Shown here piece by piece: positions 6,960-15,090 of a stretch of DNA of 15,553 bases. A program made the position numbers and the translations under genes. The notes beneath the pieces were generated by a model, which was not told the DNA's origin, ran no database searches, and worked only from the letters and a program-made list of their open reading frames with translations. How positions within the stretch are numbered: position 1 is the stretch's first letter; each line of letters begins with the position of its first letter. Source of the stretch: an uncultured Collinsella sp. (GTDB taxonomy: Bacteria; Actinomycetota; Coriobacteriia; Coriobacteriales; Coriobacteriaceae); NCBI GenBank assembly GCA_900550835.1, contig URTP01000031.1, forward strand, positions 1 through 15,553, given 5' to 3'.

Positions 6960-8222
6960 CTACAGCACGGCGCCCTCGGGCAGATCGACACGGACGACAT
7001 CCACGACGTCGCCCGGCTCAAGATCGCACGGACCCTCGTTGATGCGCAACAGGCAGTTCGCACGCTGCATGGTTCCGAGCAGCGCCGAGTTCTGGCTGTG
7101 CGCCTCGGTGACCGTAAGCTCACCCGTCTGCGTATCGCGCGCAACCGTGGCGCGATCATAGAAGCGTCGGTCCTGTCGCTTCTTCACGCCGTGGGTAAGA
7201 ACCGCCTGCTGCACGGGACGCGCACCCTCGGCAAAGCCGCGCATCTTGCGAATCGCCGGGCGGGCGAGCATCTCAAAGCCCACGTATGCCGCCGCGGGGT
7301 TGCCCGAAAGCCCCAGATTGGGCTTGCCGCCGAGCAGGCCAAACGTAATGGCTTTGCCGGGACGCAACGAAATGCGATCGAACAGCACCTCGCCCTCGCG
7401 CCGAACCAGCGCCGTCACGTAGTCATAGTCGCCAGCCGAGGCGCCACCGCTCGTAATGACAAAATCGCACTCTTGCGCGGCGCGGTGCCCCAGCTCGGCA
7501 ATCGCCCGCTCGTCGTCGGGCGCAATGCCGTAGAACACTGGGTCGGCCCCAGCATCGAGCACCTCGGCCATTAACGCCGAGGAATTGGAATCGCGAATCT
7601 GCCCGCGTGCCGGCAGCTCGCTCGGCGCGACCAGCTCCGTGCCCAGCGAGATAATGCCCACGCGCGGAGCGGCATGGACCTTCACGCTCGCACACCCGGC
7701 GCTCGCCAACAAGCCGGCGCCCGCCGGAGCCACGACCTCGCCGGCGTGCATCACAACATCGCCGGCATGGGCCTCCTCGGCGGCAGAGCGAACGTTCTCC
7801 CCTACCTTGGCAGGCGCCGAGAACCTCACACGCGAACCCTCGTTGCCGTCACCGACGAGCACATCGACGATCTCATACTTCACCACGGCATCGGCACCTT
7901 CGGGTACCGGTGCGCCCGTCATGATGCGGACCGTCTCGCCCGCGCCAATTGTGCCCTCAAACACATGGCCCGCGGCCTCGTGTCCGATAACGTCGAGCGT
8001 CACCGGCGCCTCGCCAGATCCCTGCGCCAAATCCGCCGAGCGCACGGCATATCCGTCCATAGCGCTGTTAGCAAACGGCGAGATGTCGATATCGGCCACC
8101 GCGTCCTCTGCCAAGGGAAGACCGGCAGCCTGCCACACGGGAATCTCGACAACTTCGGTGCGATTCACGTGCGACAAGACGATCGCCTGTGCGTCCTCCA
8201 ACGGAATGAGTTTCTCTGCCAT
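6960..8222 (-). CDS. moeA: Molybdopterin molybdenumtransferase MoeA
   Basis: Inserts molybdate into adenylated molybdopterin to finish Moco. It has 420 residues, the normal MoeA length. Motifs in order: SPFANSAMDGYAVR (about 48-61), MTGAPVPEGADAVVK (101-115), GIISLGTELV (189-198), ITSGGASAGDYDYV (256-269) and LGLSGNPAAAYVGFEM (303-318). The start at 8222 has AGAGGTG upstream; ATGs at 8234 and further up are possible but lack a better ribosome binding site. It is the first gene of a two-gene operon with the MogA/MoaB gene and is divergent from the CLC gene. Confidence 0.93.
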   Translation of the reverse strand: MAEKLIPLEDAQAIVLSHVNRTEVVEIPVWQAAGLPLAEDAVADIDISPFANSAMDGYAVRSADLAQGSGEAPVTLDVIGHEAAGHVFEGTIGAGETVRIMTGAPVPEGADAVVKYEIVDVLVGDGNEGSRVRFSAPAKVGENVRSAAEEAHAGDVVMHAGEVVAPAGAGLLASAGCASVKVHAAPRVGIISLGTELVAPSELPARGQIRDSNSSALMAEVLDAGADPVFYGIAPDDERAIAELGHRAAQECDFVITSGGASAGDYDYVTALVRREGEVLFDRISLRPGKAITFGLLGGKPNLGLSGNPAAAYVGFEMLARPAIRKMRGFAEGARPVQQAVLTHGVKKRQDRRFYDRATVARDTQTGELTVTEAHSQNSALLGTMQRANCLLRINEGPCDLEPGDVVDVVRVDLPEGAVL

Positions 8223-8280
8223 ATACACCTCTAGCATGCAACGGCGCACATCACGGGCGCCGATTCTTTATGTTTATCTC

Positions 8281-8286
8281 AGTATA
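8281..8286 (-). promoter_or_regulatory. Possible -10 box for moeA
   Basis: TATACT within GATTATACT on the minus strand, about 59 bases before the moeA ATG. No clear -35 is visible in the GC-rich sequence upstream. Confidence 0.35.
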
Positions 8287-8398
8287 ATCCCCCGCCGCAC
8301 GACGGCGACACGGCCCGTGCCCACGAATACACCTGTCGGTAACGGACGGCGAAACAGAACCAAAACCAACCAGCCGGTTTGTCACGTTTGGCACGTTC

Positions 8399-8404
8399 TA
8401 TAAT
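8399..8404 (+). promoter_or_regulatory. -10 box for the CLC antiporter gene
   Basis: TATAAT on the plus strand, 29 bases before the ATG at 8434. TTGTCA at 8379-8384 matches a -35 box in 5 of 6 bases but at a short 14-bp spacing. The short leader leaves no room for a riboswitch. An AGAGGA ribosome binding site precedes the start. Confidence 0.55.
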
Positions 8405-8433
8405 GCTCGTGTTGCAATCAAGAAGAGGAACGT

Positions 8434-9855
8434 ATGGCTTTTACCGACAAACCCGAAAGCGCTAACGAGGCGCAGGATCATTCCCAGTCGCTCGACGACG
8501 GCGGCTTTTTCTCCCTTAACGACGTCATCATGGCCGGCAGGCATCAGCTCACCCGCTCCGAGCATCTCTTGGCTGCCGACACGCGCCGCAACGCCCGCAA
8601 CCTACTCGCGAGCGCCAAGTTGCTCGCACTCGTCGTCATCGTCTCGCTCGCCATGGGCGTTGCCGCCTGGGCGTTTTTGACCTCGCTGAATATCGCGACC
8701 GACTATCGCGAGCACCATGCATGGGTCTACGCCTTGCTTCCCGTTGTGGGCGTTGCCACCGCATGGGTGTACAAAAACCACGGCCTTGCCGCCAAACGCG
8801 GTAACAACCTGGTCATCGACTCCGCTCTGGGCACACGCCTCATCCATATGCGCATGGCCGTTCTCACCTTCGTCTGCTCCACGCTCACGCACCTAACGGG
8901 CGGATCTGCCGGTCGCGAGGGGGCCGCGGTGCAGATTGGCGGCACCATCGCCAGCAACATCTCGAACCTCGCCCACCTCAAAAAACATGACCACCACGAC
9001 CTCATGCTCGCCGGCATCTCGTCGGCCTTTGGCGCCGTATTCGGCTCGCCCCTTGCTGGAGCTTTCTTTGGCATGGAGATGTGCTTTATCGGCAAGATCG
9101 ACTACACCGCGGGCATCTACTGCCTGGTCGCCTCGTTTACCGGCTACTTTACGTCACTTGCCTTGGGAACCGAGTACGAGGCGAATGTCATCGCCAGCGT
9201 TCCCAACATGACACCGCGGACGGTTGTCATCGTTGTTATCAGCGCAATTATCTTCGGTCTGACGGCACGCCTCTTTGCCTGGTCGGTTCGAACCGTCAAA
9301 AGCCTTTACGGTCGCTTTATCACCAATTACCTTACTCGCGCACTCGTGGGCGCACTCGTGGTTTTGGCCGCCTATGCCCTCCTTGACGCCTGGGACTACG
9401 CCGGCCTTTCCACGTGGCTTTCCGGCGCCGGATTTGCAGGCAACACCACCCTGGCGGACGCAGCCATCAAGTTGGTCGTCACAGCGCTTACCCTGGGCGC
9501 GGGCTTCCAAGGCGGCGAGGTCACGCCCCTGTTTGGCATCGGTGCGGCGCTCGGCGGATGGATTGGCTGCCTCGCTGGACTCGACCCGAGCTTTATGGCG
9601 GCTCTCGGCATGCTCGGCGTGTTCTGCGCCGGCCTCAACGTGCCCATCACCACCTGCATGATGGCCATCGACCTGTTCCACGGCACGGCCGCCGGGTTCT
9701 TTGTCATCGTGGCCTTTATCAGCTACCTAACCGGCGGACACCGCGGCGTGTACCCCGCCCAGCGCATCATCTCACCCAAGCGCCGCTCGCTTATTGTGGA
9801 TGAGGGAGGTACGGTAGCGGATGCTATCGAGCGCCACAACGACCTGATAGAGTAG
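8434..9855 (+). CDS. CLC-family anion channel/antiporter, fluoride-exporter-like motifs
   Basis: A 473-residue multi-pass membrane protein of the CLC family. The three ion-pathway motifs are not those of chloride CLCs: GNNLV (123-127) stands where GSGIP is expected, GREGA (160-164) where GREGP is expected, and GGEVTPLF (360-367) where GxFxP is expected. From memory of the fluoride-type CLC-F/EriC-F branch, such substitutions mark F-/H+ antiporters, so fluoride export is more likely than chloride transport. Glu162 in GREG is the expected gating glutamate. GSPLAGAFFGMEM (204-216) is a further family motif. The hydrophilic N-terminal 60 residues are cytoplasmic. It has its own promoter, and the lipid kinase gene follows at close distance. 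Confidence 0.85.
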   Translation: MAFTDKPESANEAQDHSQSLDDGGFFSLNDVIMAGRHQLTRSEHLLAADTRRNARNLLASAKLLALVVIVSLAMGVAAWAFLTSLNIATDYREHHAWVYALLPVVGVATAWVYKNHGLAAKRGNNLVIDSALGTRLIHMRMAVLTFVCSTLTHLTGGSAGREGAAVQIGGTIASNISNLAHLKKHDHHDLMLAGISSAFGAVFGSPLAGAFFGMEMCFIGKIDYTAGIYCLVASFTGYFTSLALGTEYEANVIASVPNMTPRTVVIVVISAIIFGLTARLFAWSVRTVKSLYGRFITNYLTRALVGALVVLAAYALLDAWDYAGLSTWLSGAGFAGNTTLADAAIKLVVTALTLGAGFQGGEVTPLFGIGAALGGWIGCLAGLDPSFMAALGMLGVFCAGLNVPITTCMMAIDLFHGTAAGFFVIVAFISYLTGGHRGVYPAQRIISPKRRSLIVDEGGTVADAIERHNDLIE

Positions 9856-9941
9856 ATGTAATTATCGCCGTGCAGCCACAATCGGGGCTAATTCGACCTG
9901 AGCGCGACCGCACTGTCATGTCACACGCCGGGAGTCGCCCC

Positions 9942-10904
9942 ATGCACGCAACTGATTTTGGTCGCACGCTCATCATCGCCAACCCAGCCGCCCAGTCGGG
10001 TGCGGCACGCGAAGTTGCCGAGCGCCTGCAACGCTTTTTGGACATGACTGCACGCGCATCCCAGTTTGACCTGGTGTTGACCGAGCGTATGGGACACGCC
10101 AAGGAGCTGGCCGCACAGGCTCAGGGCTATCGCACCGTTATCGCACTCGGCGGCGACGGCGTGATTCACGAGGTCGTCAACGGGCTTATGACGCAAAAGG
10201 AGGACGCCCGCCCCGCTCTTGCCGTCCTGCCCGTGGGCTCCGGCAATGATTTTGCCCAGACGCTCGGCATCAACGATTTCTCCGGCAAGGATTATGGCGC
10301 GCTGCTCACCTGCGAGCTGCAGCGTCAGGACATCGGGCGCATTCGCTCGTGGAGCCCTGCGAGGGGCAGCGGCGAGGCTACCGTTGAGTACTACGACCAG
10401 ACGCTTTCGGTCGGCATCGATGCCGCCATCGGCCTGGGCACCACTGAGCTGCGCAAAAAGACCGGCTTGACGGGCGCGCCGCTCTACACCCTTTCGGGAC
10501 TTGAGCAGTTTGGCCTGCGCTACCGCAACTACCCCATGACAGTCAGCTTTGACGGCGCGCCCGCCGAGCGCGTGAGGGCGATCATCATGGCGATTCAGCT
10601 TGGTCCTACCTATGGCTCGGGCTATCGCATCTGCCCCGATGCCGACCCCTGCGACGGCATGCTCGACGTCTGCTACGCCTGCGGCCCCGTCCCTCGCGCG
10701 GTAGCCCTGCCTATGTTCCTTTCGGCCAAGGACGGCCACCATACCAAGTTGCCACCGGTTCGCATGCGCCGCTGCCGCCATGCCGAGCTAACTTTTGAGG
10801 AGCCCGACTACCCCATCCAGGCCGACGGCGAGCCCGTTGACGCCTCGCGCATCGAGGTCGACGTCCTCGGCAGCGCCCTCCAAGTTTGGCACCCTACCCG
10901 CTAG
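9942..10904 (+). CDS. Diacylglycerol/sphingosine kinase-family lipid kinase (DagK/YegS-like)
   Basis: Soluble lipid kinase of the DAGK catalytic family, which phosphorylates diacylglycerol or a related lipid. From the ATG at 9942, residues 9-16 are TLIIANPA, 70-82 the nucleotide-binding GGDGVIHEVVNGL, and 97-105 PVGSGNDFA; the C-terminus has the usual QADGEPV strand. I chose 9942 because GGGAG lies seven bases upstream and the family core starts right after it; in-frame starts at 9870 (GTG) and 9918 (ATG) would add up to 24 residues with no clear ribosome binding site. It begins 86 bases after the CLC stop and is probably cotranscribed with it. It converges on the release-factor-like gene. 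Confidence 0.88.
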   Translation: MHATDFGRTLIIANPAAQSGAAREVAERLQRFLDMTARASQFDLVLTERMGHAKELAAQAQGYRTVIALGGDGVIHEVVNGLMTQKEDARPALAVLPVGSGNDFAQTLGINDFSGKDYGALLTCELQRQDIGRIRSWSPARGSGEATVEYYDQTLSVGIDAAIGLGTTELRKKTGLTGAPLYTLSGLEQFGLRYRNYPMTVSFDGAPAERVRAIIMAIQLGPTYGSGYRICPDADPCDGMLDVCYACGPVPRAVALPMFLSAKDGHHTKLPPVRMRRCRHAELTFEEPDYPIQADGEPVDASRIEVDVLGSALQVWHPTR

Positions 10905-10917
10905 CAAGGCCAGCGGG
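10897..10917. terminator. Short hairpin between convergent genes
   Basis: CCCGCT and AGCGGG (6 bp) flank a 9-base loop across the stop of the lipid kinase gene. There is no T-run on either strand, so it is at best a weak bidirectional terminator. Confidence 0.3.
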
Positions 10918-10925
10918 GCAATCGA

Positions 10926-11306
10926 CTACTCGTCACTGCTCGGCTTGCGGCGGTTGGCCTTTTTGATGGCGTTGAAGTGCTTGTCGTTGAGTCTACGCTG
11001 GCGGGAGCGCTGGGGCACCTTGGTCTTTACGCGTCGGCGCGGTGGACGCCCGCGACGCTCGAGCTCGGCGCGTAGTTTGCGCAGGCAGCTCGCGCGATTC
11101 TGGAACTGGCTGCGGCTCTCGCACGCCGTCACGGTAATCCCCGAAGGGATATGCTTCATGCGCACCGCCGAGTCCGTCGTGTTCACGCCCTGGCCGCCCG
11201 GACCCGTCGCATGAAACACCTGCACCTCGCAATCGCGCGCCAGCTCCTCGGCCGACATCTCGGCATAGCGCGTATACTCGCGCCATCCCATCTTGTTCTC
11301 GTCCAT
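10926..11306 (-). CDS. Short peptide chain release factor-like protein (RF-1/GGQ domain only)
   Basis: A 126-residue protein that is almost only the RF-1 peptidyl-tRNA hydrolysis domain: FHATGPGGQGVNTTDSAVRMKH (about 31-52), with GGQ at 37-39, then ITVTACESRSQFQNRASCLRKL. The C-terminal tail is very basic (RRRVKTKVPQRSRQRRLNDKHFNAIKKANRRKP). It lacks the codon-recognition domains of RF1 and RF2. In size and layout it resembles ArfB/YaeJ-type ribosome rescue factors, which use a basic tail to probe the empty mRNA channel, but it may belong to a different RF-like clade. The ATG at 11306 has GGGGAGGTG upstream; the frame is open further but runs back into the terminator hairpin. Confidence 0.85.
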   Translation of the reverse strand: MDENKMGWREYTRYAEMSAEELARDCEVQVFHATGPGGQGVNTTDSAVRMKHIPSGITVTACESRSQFQNRASCLRKLRAELERRGRPPRRRVKTKVPQRSRQRRLNDKHFNAIKKANRRKPSSDE

Positions 11307-11326
11307 ATCAACACCTCCCCTCATAC

Positions 11327-11362
11327 AAAAAATGTGACAAAGGGACAGTCCCTTTGTCACAT
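11327..11362 (-). terminator. Intrinsic terminator of xpt, made from dispersed hairpin repeat copy 2
   Basis: ATGTGACAAAGGGAC (11332-11346), a central A, and GTCCCTTTGTCACAT (11348-11362) form a perfect 15-bp inverted repeat. On the minus strand the stem is followed by TTTTTT, in the right place to end xpt transcription, 28 bases after its stop. The same unit occurs at 2781-2809 with weaker symmetry. Confidence 0.8.
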
Positions 11363-11389
11363 CGCATACCAATCGCTTGTGTCGCGCGC

Positions 11390-11968
11390 TTAGGCGAAGG
11401 TGATCTCGCCGTTATCGCAGTCCATATCGGCGATACGGGCCAGGCTCTCAACGCGGAAGCCGCGCTCGCGGAGCTTATCGCCACCGCCCTGGAAGCCCTT
11501 CTCCACCGCAATGCCAATGCCGGACACCTCGGCACCCGCAGCCTCGCAGATCTTGATAAGACCCTCGAGCGCACAGCCGTTGGCCAGGAAGTCGTCGATA
11601 ATCAGGACCTTATCGCCCTCGGAAAGGAAGCGCTTGCCCACGATGACGGGGTACTCCTTCTGCTTGGTAAAGGAGTAGATGGTCGTAGCGTACTGCTCGC
11701 CGTCGAGGTTGATGGACTGTGCCTTCTTGGCAAAGACCACCGGCACGCCGCCAAAGTGCTGAGCGGCAATGCAAGCCATGCCAATGCCCGAGGCCTCGAT
11801 CGTCAGGATCTTGTTGATCTCGACATCCTTGAACAGACGGGCCCACTCGGCGCCCATATGGTCGAACAGCTCAACGTCGCACTGGTGGTTGAGGAAGGCA
11901 TCAACCTTAAGGACGTTACCGGCCTTTACGATGCCGTCATGGCGAATACGATCCTCAAGCTCCTGCAT
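11390..11968 (-). CDS. xpt: Xanthine phosphoribosyltransferase
   Basis: Purine salvage enzyme that converts xanthine and PRPP to XMP. Its 192 residues match the Xpt length. Diagnostic segments are LKVDAFLNHQCD near residue 20, ILTIEASGIGMA (54-65), VVFAKKAQS (77-85) and the PRPP-binding VLIIDDFLANG (121-131), followed by GIGIAVEKGFQGGG. The ATG at 11968 is preceded by AAGGGG. It appears to be a single-gene unit with its own promoter and a strong hairpin terminator. The leader is short, and I could not find the conserved core of a purine riboswitch. Confidence 0.93.
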   Translation of the reverse strand: MQELEDRIRHDGIVKAGNVLKVDAFLNHQCDVELFDHMGAEWARLFKDVEINKILTIEASGIGMACIAAQHFGGVPVVFAKKAQSINLDGEQYATTIYSFTKQKEYPVIVGKRFLSEGDKVLIIDDFLANGCALEGLIKICEAAGAEVSGIGIAVEKGFQGGGDKLRERGFRVESLARIADMDCDNGEITFA

Positions 11969-12023
11969 GGCGCAACCCCTTCTCGCGGCAACGATACCGC
12001 GCGATTAATAAACGTTGTTCGAT

Positions 12024-12029
12024 AGTCTA
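12024..12029 (-). promoter_or_regulatory. Possible extended -10 box for xpt
   Basis: TGGTAGACT on the minus strand reads as an extended -10 (TGn-TAGACT), 55 bases before the xpt ATG. No -35 is evident. Confidence 0.35.
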
Positions 12030-12047
12030 CCACGGACCGACCCCCGC

Positions 12048-12094
12048 CCGTCCCACAAGCCACATCGCACCACAAACCAGTCTTTTTGGGACGG
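12048..12094. repeat. Wide inverted repeat between the MFS gene and xpt
   Basis: CCGTCCCA (12048-12055) and TGGGACGG (12087-12094) are 8-bp perfect arms 31 bases apart, in the gap after the MFS stop. There is no T-run after the stem in the minus direction. It may weakly terminate the MFS transcript or be incidental. Confidence 0.3.
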
Positions 12095-12126
12095 CGCGAA
12101 TACGTGGCAGGCAGCCTCCCAACACG

Positions 12127-13431
12127 CTAATGGCGGGCGCGCATCTTCACCAAACGCACCATGGCGAGCGCAAAGCCCACAGCGGCCACAGCCATGAGCA
12201 CGTAGAACACCGAGCGAAAGCCAAATAAGAACACATCCGAACGGCCTGCAACGAAACTGGTCACGGCCTCGCCCATCGCCACGCTCATCTGCCCATACAG
12301 GATATGCGACGCCGCCGTAATGCCCACTGCCATGCCGGCATAGCGCGCCAAACTGCCCAAGCTGCCCGCAAAACCGAGTGCCTCGCGCGGAGCCGAGCCC
12401 ATATACAGCGAGTTGTTGGGACTCTGGAAAATCGACGTGCCGCACGACATAAACGCGACACAGCACACGATCACAGGGATGGAGGAGTGCTCGTCGAGCG
12501 TGCTTACCGCAAAGAGACCGCATACGTACACACCCAGGCCGACCGCCGTGGGGCCCTCGCAACCAATACGATCGGATATCGTGCCCGAAAGCGGGCCGAT
12601 AAAAGCATTCACCATCGGAAGCGCCAAAAAGAGCAGTCCGGAAATGTCGGAACCAAAGCCATGGGCGTCCTGAAAATAGAACGGCAGGATAAACTCGGAT
12701 GCGCCAATGCCAACGAATACGATGAGCATGCAGGCAAGGTTGATGGTGAAGGCCGAATTTGCAAAGCAGCGACGAGCGGCCTCGATCAGGGACATGGGGC
12801 GCTCGCCGGCCTCCGGCTTAACATGCGGCAACGTGTAGAGCCCCACGATAAACGAGATAACGCCAATGGGCAGGTTGATGAGGAAGATGCTCTCCCAGGG
12901 AAAGCTCGCCACCAGCATGCCGCCAAGCACAGGACCACACATCATGCCGAGGGCCACGAAGGTCGCAAGGATGCCCATGGCACGGCCGCGCTCGCGCGCT
13001 GGAAACGACTCGGTGATGATGCCCATGTTGTTTGCCATGGCCGCTGCGCAACCGACGCCCTGAACGATGCGCGCCAGAATAAGAACCTCGAGCGAGGCCG
13101 AAAGGCCACACAGCAGCGAGCCGAGCGTAAAAACGATGACACCCAGCTGGAACACGCCCACTTTGCCGCGCACGTCGCCCAAACGACCAAACGGCAACAT
13201 GGCCACGCACGTCGCAAGCAGATACACCGAGCTCACCAGCTGAATGCGATCGAGGCCCACGCCCAGCTCCTTTTGCATCACGGGCAGTGCCACGGTCACG
13301 ACGGTCGAATCCAGACACGCCATAAACGTCATGATGAGCACGGTAAACAGAATCGCCCATTTGTTCTTGCCATGGGTGTCGCCCTCTAGGGCGATGTGCT
13401 CGCGGCGCAGCTGCTCTGCGGTTTTCTCCAT
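12127..13431 (-). CDS. MFS transporter, DHA2-type drug/metabolite exporter
   Basis: A 434-residue multi-pass membrane protein. MACLDSTVVTVALPVMQKEL near the N-terminus is the DHA2-type first-helix motif, GRLGDVRGK is the loop 2-3 motif A, and LARIVQGVGCAAAMANNMGII is motif B; MMCGPVLGGML matches the antiporter motif C. The family exports drugs or metabolites using the proton gradient, and the substrate cannot be inferred. The ATG at 13431 is chosen because GAAAGGA lies 5 bases upstream; the ATG at 13437 would sit directly on that site, and the frame open to 13533 runs through the metY terminator. It stands alone on the minus strand between metY and xpt. Confidence 0.88.
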   Translation of the reverse strand: MEKTAEQLRREHIALEGDTHGKNKWAILFTVLIMTFMACLDSTVVTVALPVMQKELGVGLDRIQLVSSVYLLATCVAMLPFGRLGDVRGKVGVFQLGVIVFTLGSLLCGLSASLEVLILARIVQGVGCAAAMANNMGIITESFPARERGRAMGILATFVALGMMCGPVLGGMLVASFPWESIFLINLPIGVISFIVGLYTLPHVKPEAGERPMSLIEAARRCFANSAFTINLACMLIVFVGIGASEFILPFYFQDAHGFGSDISGLLFLALPMVNAFIGPLSGTISDRIGCEGPTAVGLGVYVCGLFAVSTLDEHSSIPVIVCCVAFMSCGTSIFQSPNNSLYMGSAPREALGFAGSLGSLARYAGMAVGITAASHILYGQMSVAMGEAVTSFVAGRSDVFLFGFRSVFYVLMAVAAVGFALAMVRLVKMRARH

Positions 13432-13457
13432 ATCCATCCTTTCGAGTGGCCCAACGC

Positions 13458-13506
13458 AAAAAAACGGGGCCCCAATCGCCTGTAAACAGCCGCGATTGGG
13501 GTCCCG
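13458..13506 (-). terminator. Intrinsic terminator of metY
   Basis: On the minus strand CGGGACCCCAATCGC and GCGATTGGGGCCCCG pair over 15 positions with one A-C mismatch around a 12-base loop, followed by TTTTTTT. It lies 69 bases after the metY stop and ahead of the MFS start. Confidence 0.9.
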
Positions 13507-13575
13507 CCTACGGAATCGGAACGTAAAGGTCACCGAAGCCCCCTGTCGGCATCGGCGACTTATGCGAACGCTAGC

Positions 13576-14859
13576 CTAGCACTGCTCGAGCGCCTGCTCA
13601 AGGTCGGCAATCAGATCGGCCGTGTCCTCGAGGCCGCACGACAGGCGCACCATGTCGGCGGAGATGCCACAGGCGATGAGCTCCTCATCGTTCATCTGAC
13701 GATGCGTGGCGTTAGCAGGATGCAGGCAGCAAGTGCGGGCGTCGGCCACATGCGTGGCGATCTGGGCGAGCTTGAGGCTCTTCATAAAGGTCTCGGCCGC
13801 CGCGCGACCACCGTTAAAGCCAAAGCTCACGACGCCACAAGTACCGTTGGGCATGTACTTCTGAGCCAGGTCATAGTACTTATCGCCCTCCAGGCCCGGA
13901 TAGCTCACAAAGCGTACCTTGGGATGGCTCTGCAGGAACTTGGCAACGGCCAGGCCGTTCTCACAATGACGCGGCATGCGCACATGCAGGCTCTCGAGCG
14001 AGCTGTTCAGGAAGAAGGCCGCCTGCGGGTTCTGCATGGGGCCAAGGTCACGCATGAGCTGCGCGGTAGCCTTGGTGATGAAGGCACCCTCGCGACCGAA
14101 CTTCTCGGCATAGGTCACGCCATGGTAGCTCTCATCGGGCGTGGTGAGACCCGGGAACTTGTCAGCATGGGCCATCCAGTCAAACTGACCGTGATCGACA
14201 ATCACACCGCCCAGGTAGGCCGCGTGACCGTCCATGTACTTGGTGGTGGAGTGCGTAACGATGTCGGCGTCCCACTCAAAGGGACGGCACATCACGGGCG
14301 TCGGGAAGGTGTTGTCGACCATCAGCGGCACGCCGTGGTCATGCGCGGCCTTGGCAAAGCGCTCAATATCGAGCACGGCGAGGGCGGGATTAGCGATCGT
14401 CTCGCCAAAGACGAGCTTGGTGTTGGGCCGGAAGGCTGCCTCGAGCTCCTCGTCGGTGCAGTCGGGGGCAACAAAGGTGCAGGTGACACCCATACGACCC
14501 ATGGTGTGGGCGAGCAGGTTGTAGGTACCGCCGTAGATGGCAGAGCTTGCGACCACGTGATCGCCGGCACCGGCCACGTTAAAGATCGCGAGGAAGTTCG
14601 CAGCCATGCCCGAGCTCGTGAGCATCGCGGCAGTGCCGCCCTCCATCTCGCAGATCTTGGCAGCGACCAGATCGCACGTGGGGTTCTGCAGGCGGCTGTA
14701 GAAGTAGCCCGACTCCTCCAGGTCAAACAGCTTGCCCATGTGCTCGGACGTGTCGTACTTCCACGTGGTGGACTGGTAGATGGGCACCTGGCGCGGCTCC
14801 GCATCGCCCGGGCGATAGCCGCCCTGAACACACGTGGTACCGATGGTCTGCTCGCTCAT
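13576..14859 (-). CDS. metY: O-acetylhomoserine sulfhydrylase (MetY), PLP-dependent
   Basis: Cys/Met metabolism PLP enzyme that makes homocysteine from O-acetylhomoserine and sulfide. Its 427 residues fit MetY rather than the shorter MetB/MetC (about 380-400). Evidence includes SRLQNPTCDLVAAKI (55-69), TSSGMAA (81-87), VDNTFPTPVMCRPFEWDADIV (181-201), the PLP-lysine segment THSTTKYMDGH with Lys207, and the PDESYHGVTYAEKFG stretch typical of MetY. The start at 14859 has GGGAG six bases upstream. It is a single-gene unit ending at a strong terminator. In an organism that also uses selenide it could compete for, or act on, reduced selenium, but nothing in the sequence shows that. Confidence 0.92.
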   Translation of the reverse strand: MSEQTIGTTCVQGGYRPGDAEPRQVPIYQSTTWKYDTSEHMGKLFDLEESGYFYSRLQNPTCDLVAAKICEMEGGTAAMLTSSGMAANFLAIFNVAGAGDHVVASSAIYGGTYNLLAHTMGRMGVTCTFVAPDCTDEELEAAFRPNTKLVFGETIANPALAVLDIERFAKAAHDHGVPLMVDNTFPTPVMCRPFEWDADIVTHSTTKYMDGHAAYLGGVIVDHGQFDWMAHADKFPGLTTPDESYHGVTYAEKFGREGAFITKATAQLMRDLGPMQNPQAAFFLNSSLESLHVRMPRHCENGLAVAKFLQSHPKVRFVSYPGLEGDKYYDLAQKYMPNGTCGVVSFGFNGGRAAAETFMKSLKLAQIATHVADARTCCLHPANATHRQMNDEELIACGISADMVRLSCGLEDTADLIADLEQALEQC

Positions 14860-14883
14860 ATTTAGCTCCCTTGCCTGGGTTAC

Positions 14884-14889
14884 ATTTTA
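14884..14889 (-). promoter_or_regulatory. Possible -10 box for metY
   Basis: TAAAAT on the minus strand, 24 bases before the metY ATG. There is no clear -35 and no SAM riboswitch in the rest of this 231-base divergent gap (14860-15090). Confidence 0.3.
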
Positions 14890-15090
14890 TTCGGTTCACG
14901 ATACCGCTACCCCGCACCCCTCTCAACCCATCCGCAAGGTAGGTTATTGGACAGAAGCATCGGGCTCATTCGCCCCACATCTTTAGTATTTGTCCGACAG
15001 AAAAACGGTGAGGCATGCATAAAGCTCTCGATGAACGAATGCGTCGGCAAGGGTACCATAGGCGGGTACACCACAAACAAGGAGACAACG

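Noticed and set aside
8223..8433. Fluoride riboswitch in the divergent moeA/CLC gap
   Set aside because: No conserved crcB-motif core is visible, and the distance from the -10 box to the ATG is too short for the aptamer.
11969..12126. Purine-type riboswitch before xpt
   Set aside because: The leader from the likely promoter is under 50 bases and lacks the conserved junction sequences.
12304..13389. 361-codon open frame on the plus strand opposite the MFS gene
   Set aside because: It is rich in His, Arg and Gln with no family motif, as expected for the antisense of a membrane protein gene.
13702..14865. 387-codon open frame on the plus strand opposite metY
   Set aside because: It is the antisense shadow of a well-recognised enzyme gene.
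14860..15090. SAM riboswitch or small gene in the metY leader
   Set aside because: A GGTTGAGAGGGG stretch loosely recalls known aptamer cores, but the order and pairing do not fit; the open frame here is only an upstream extension of the redox-protein frame.
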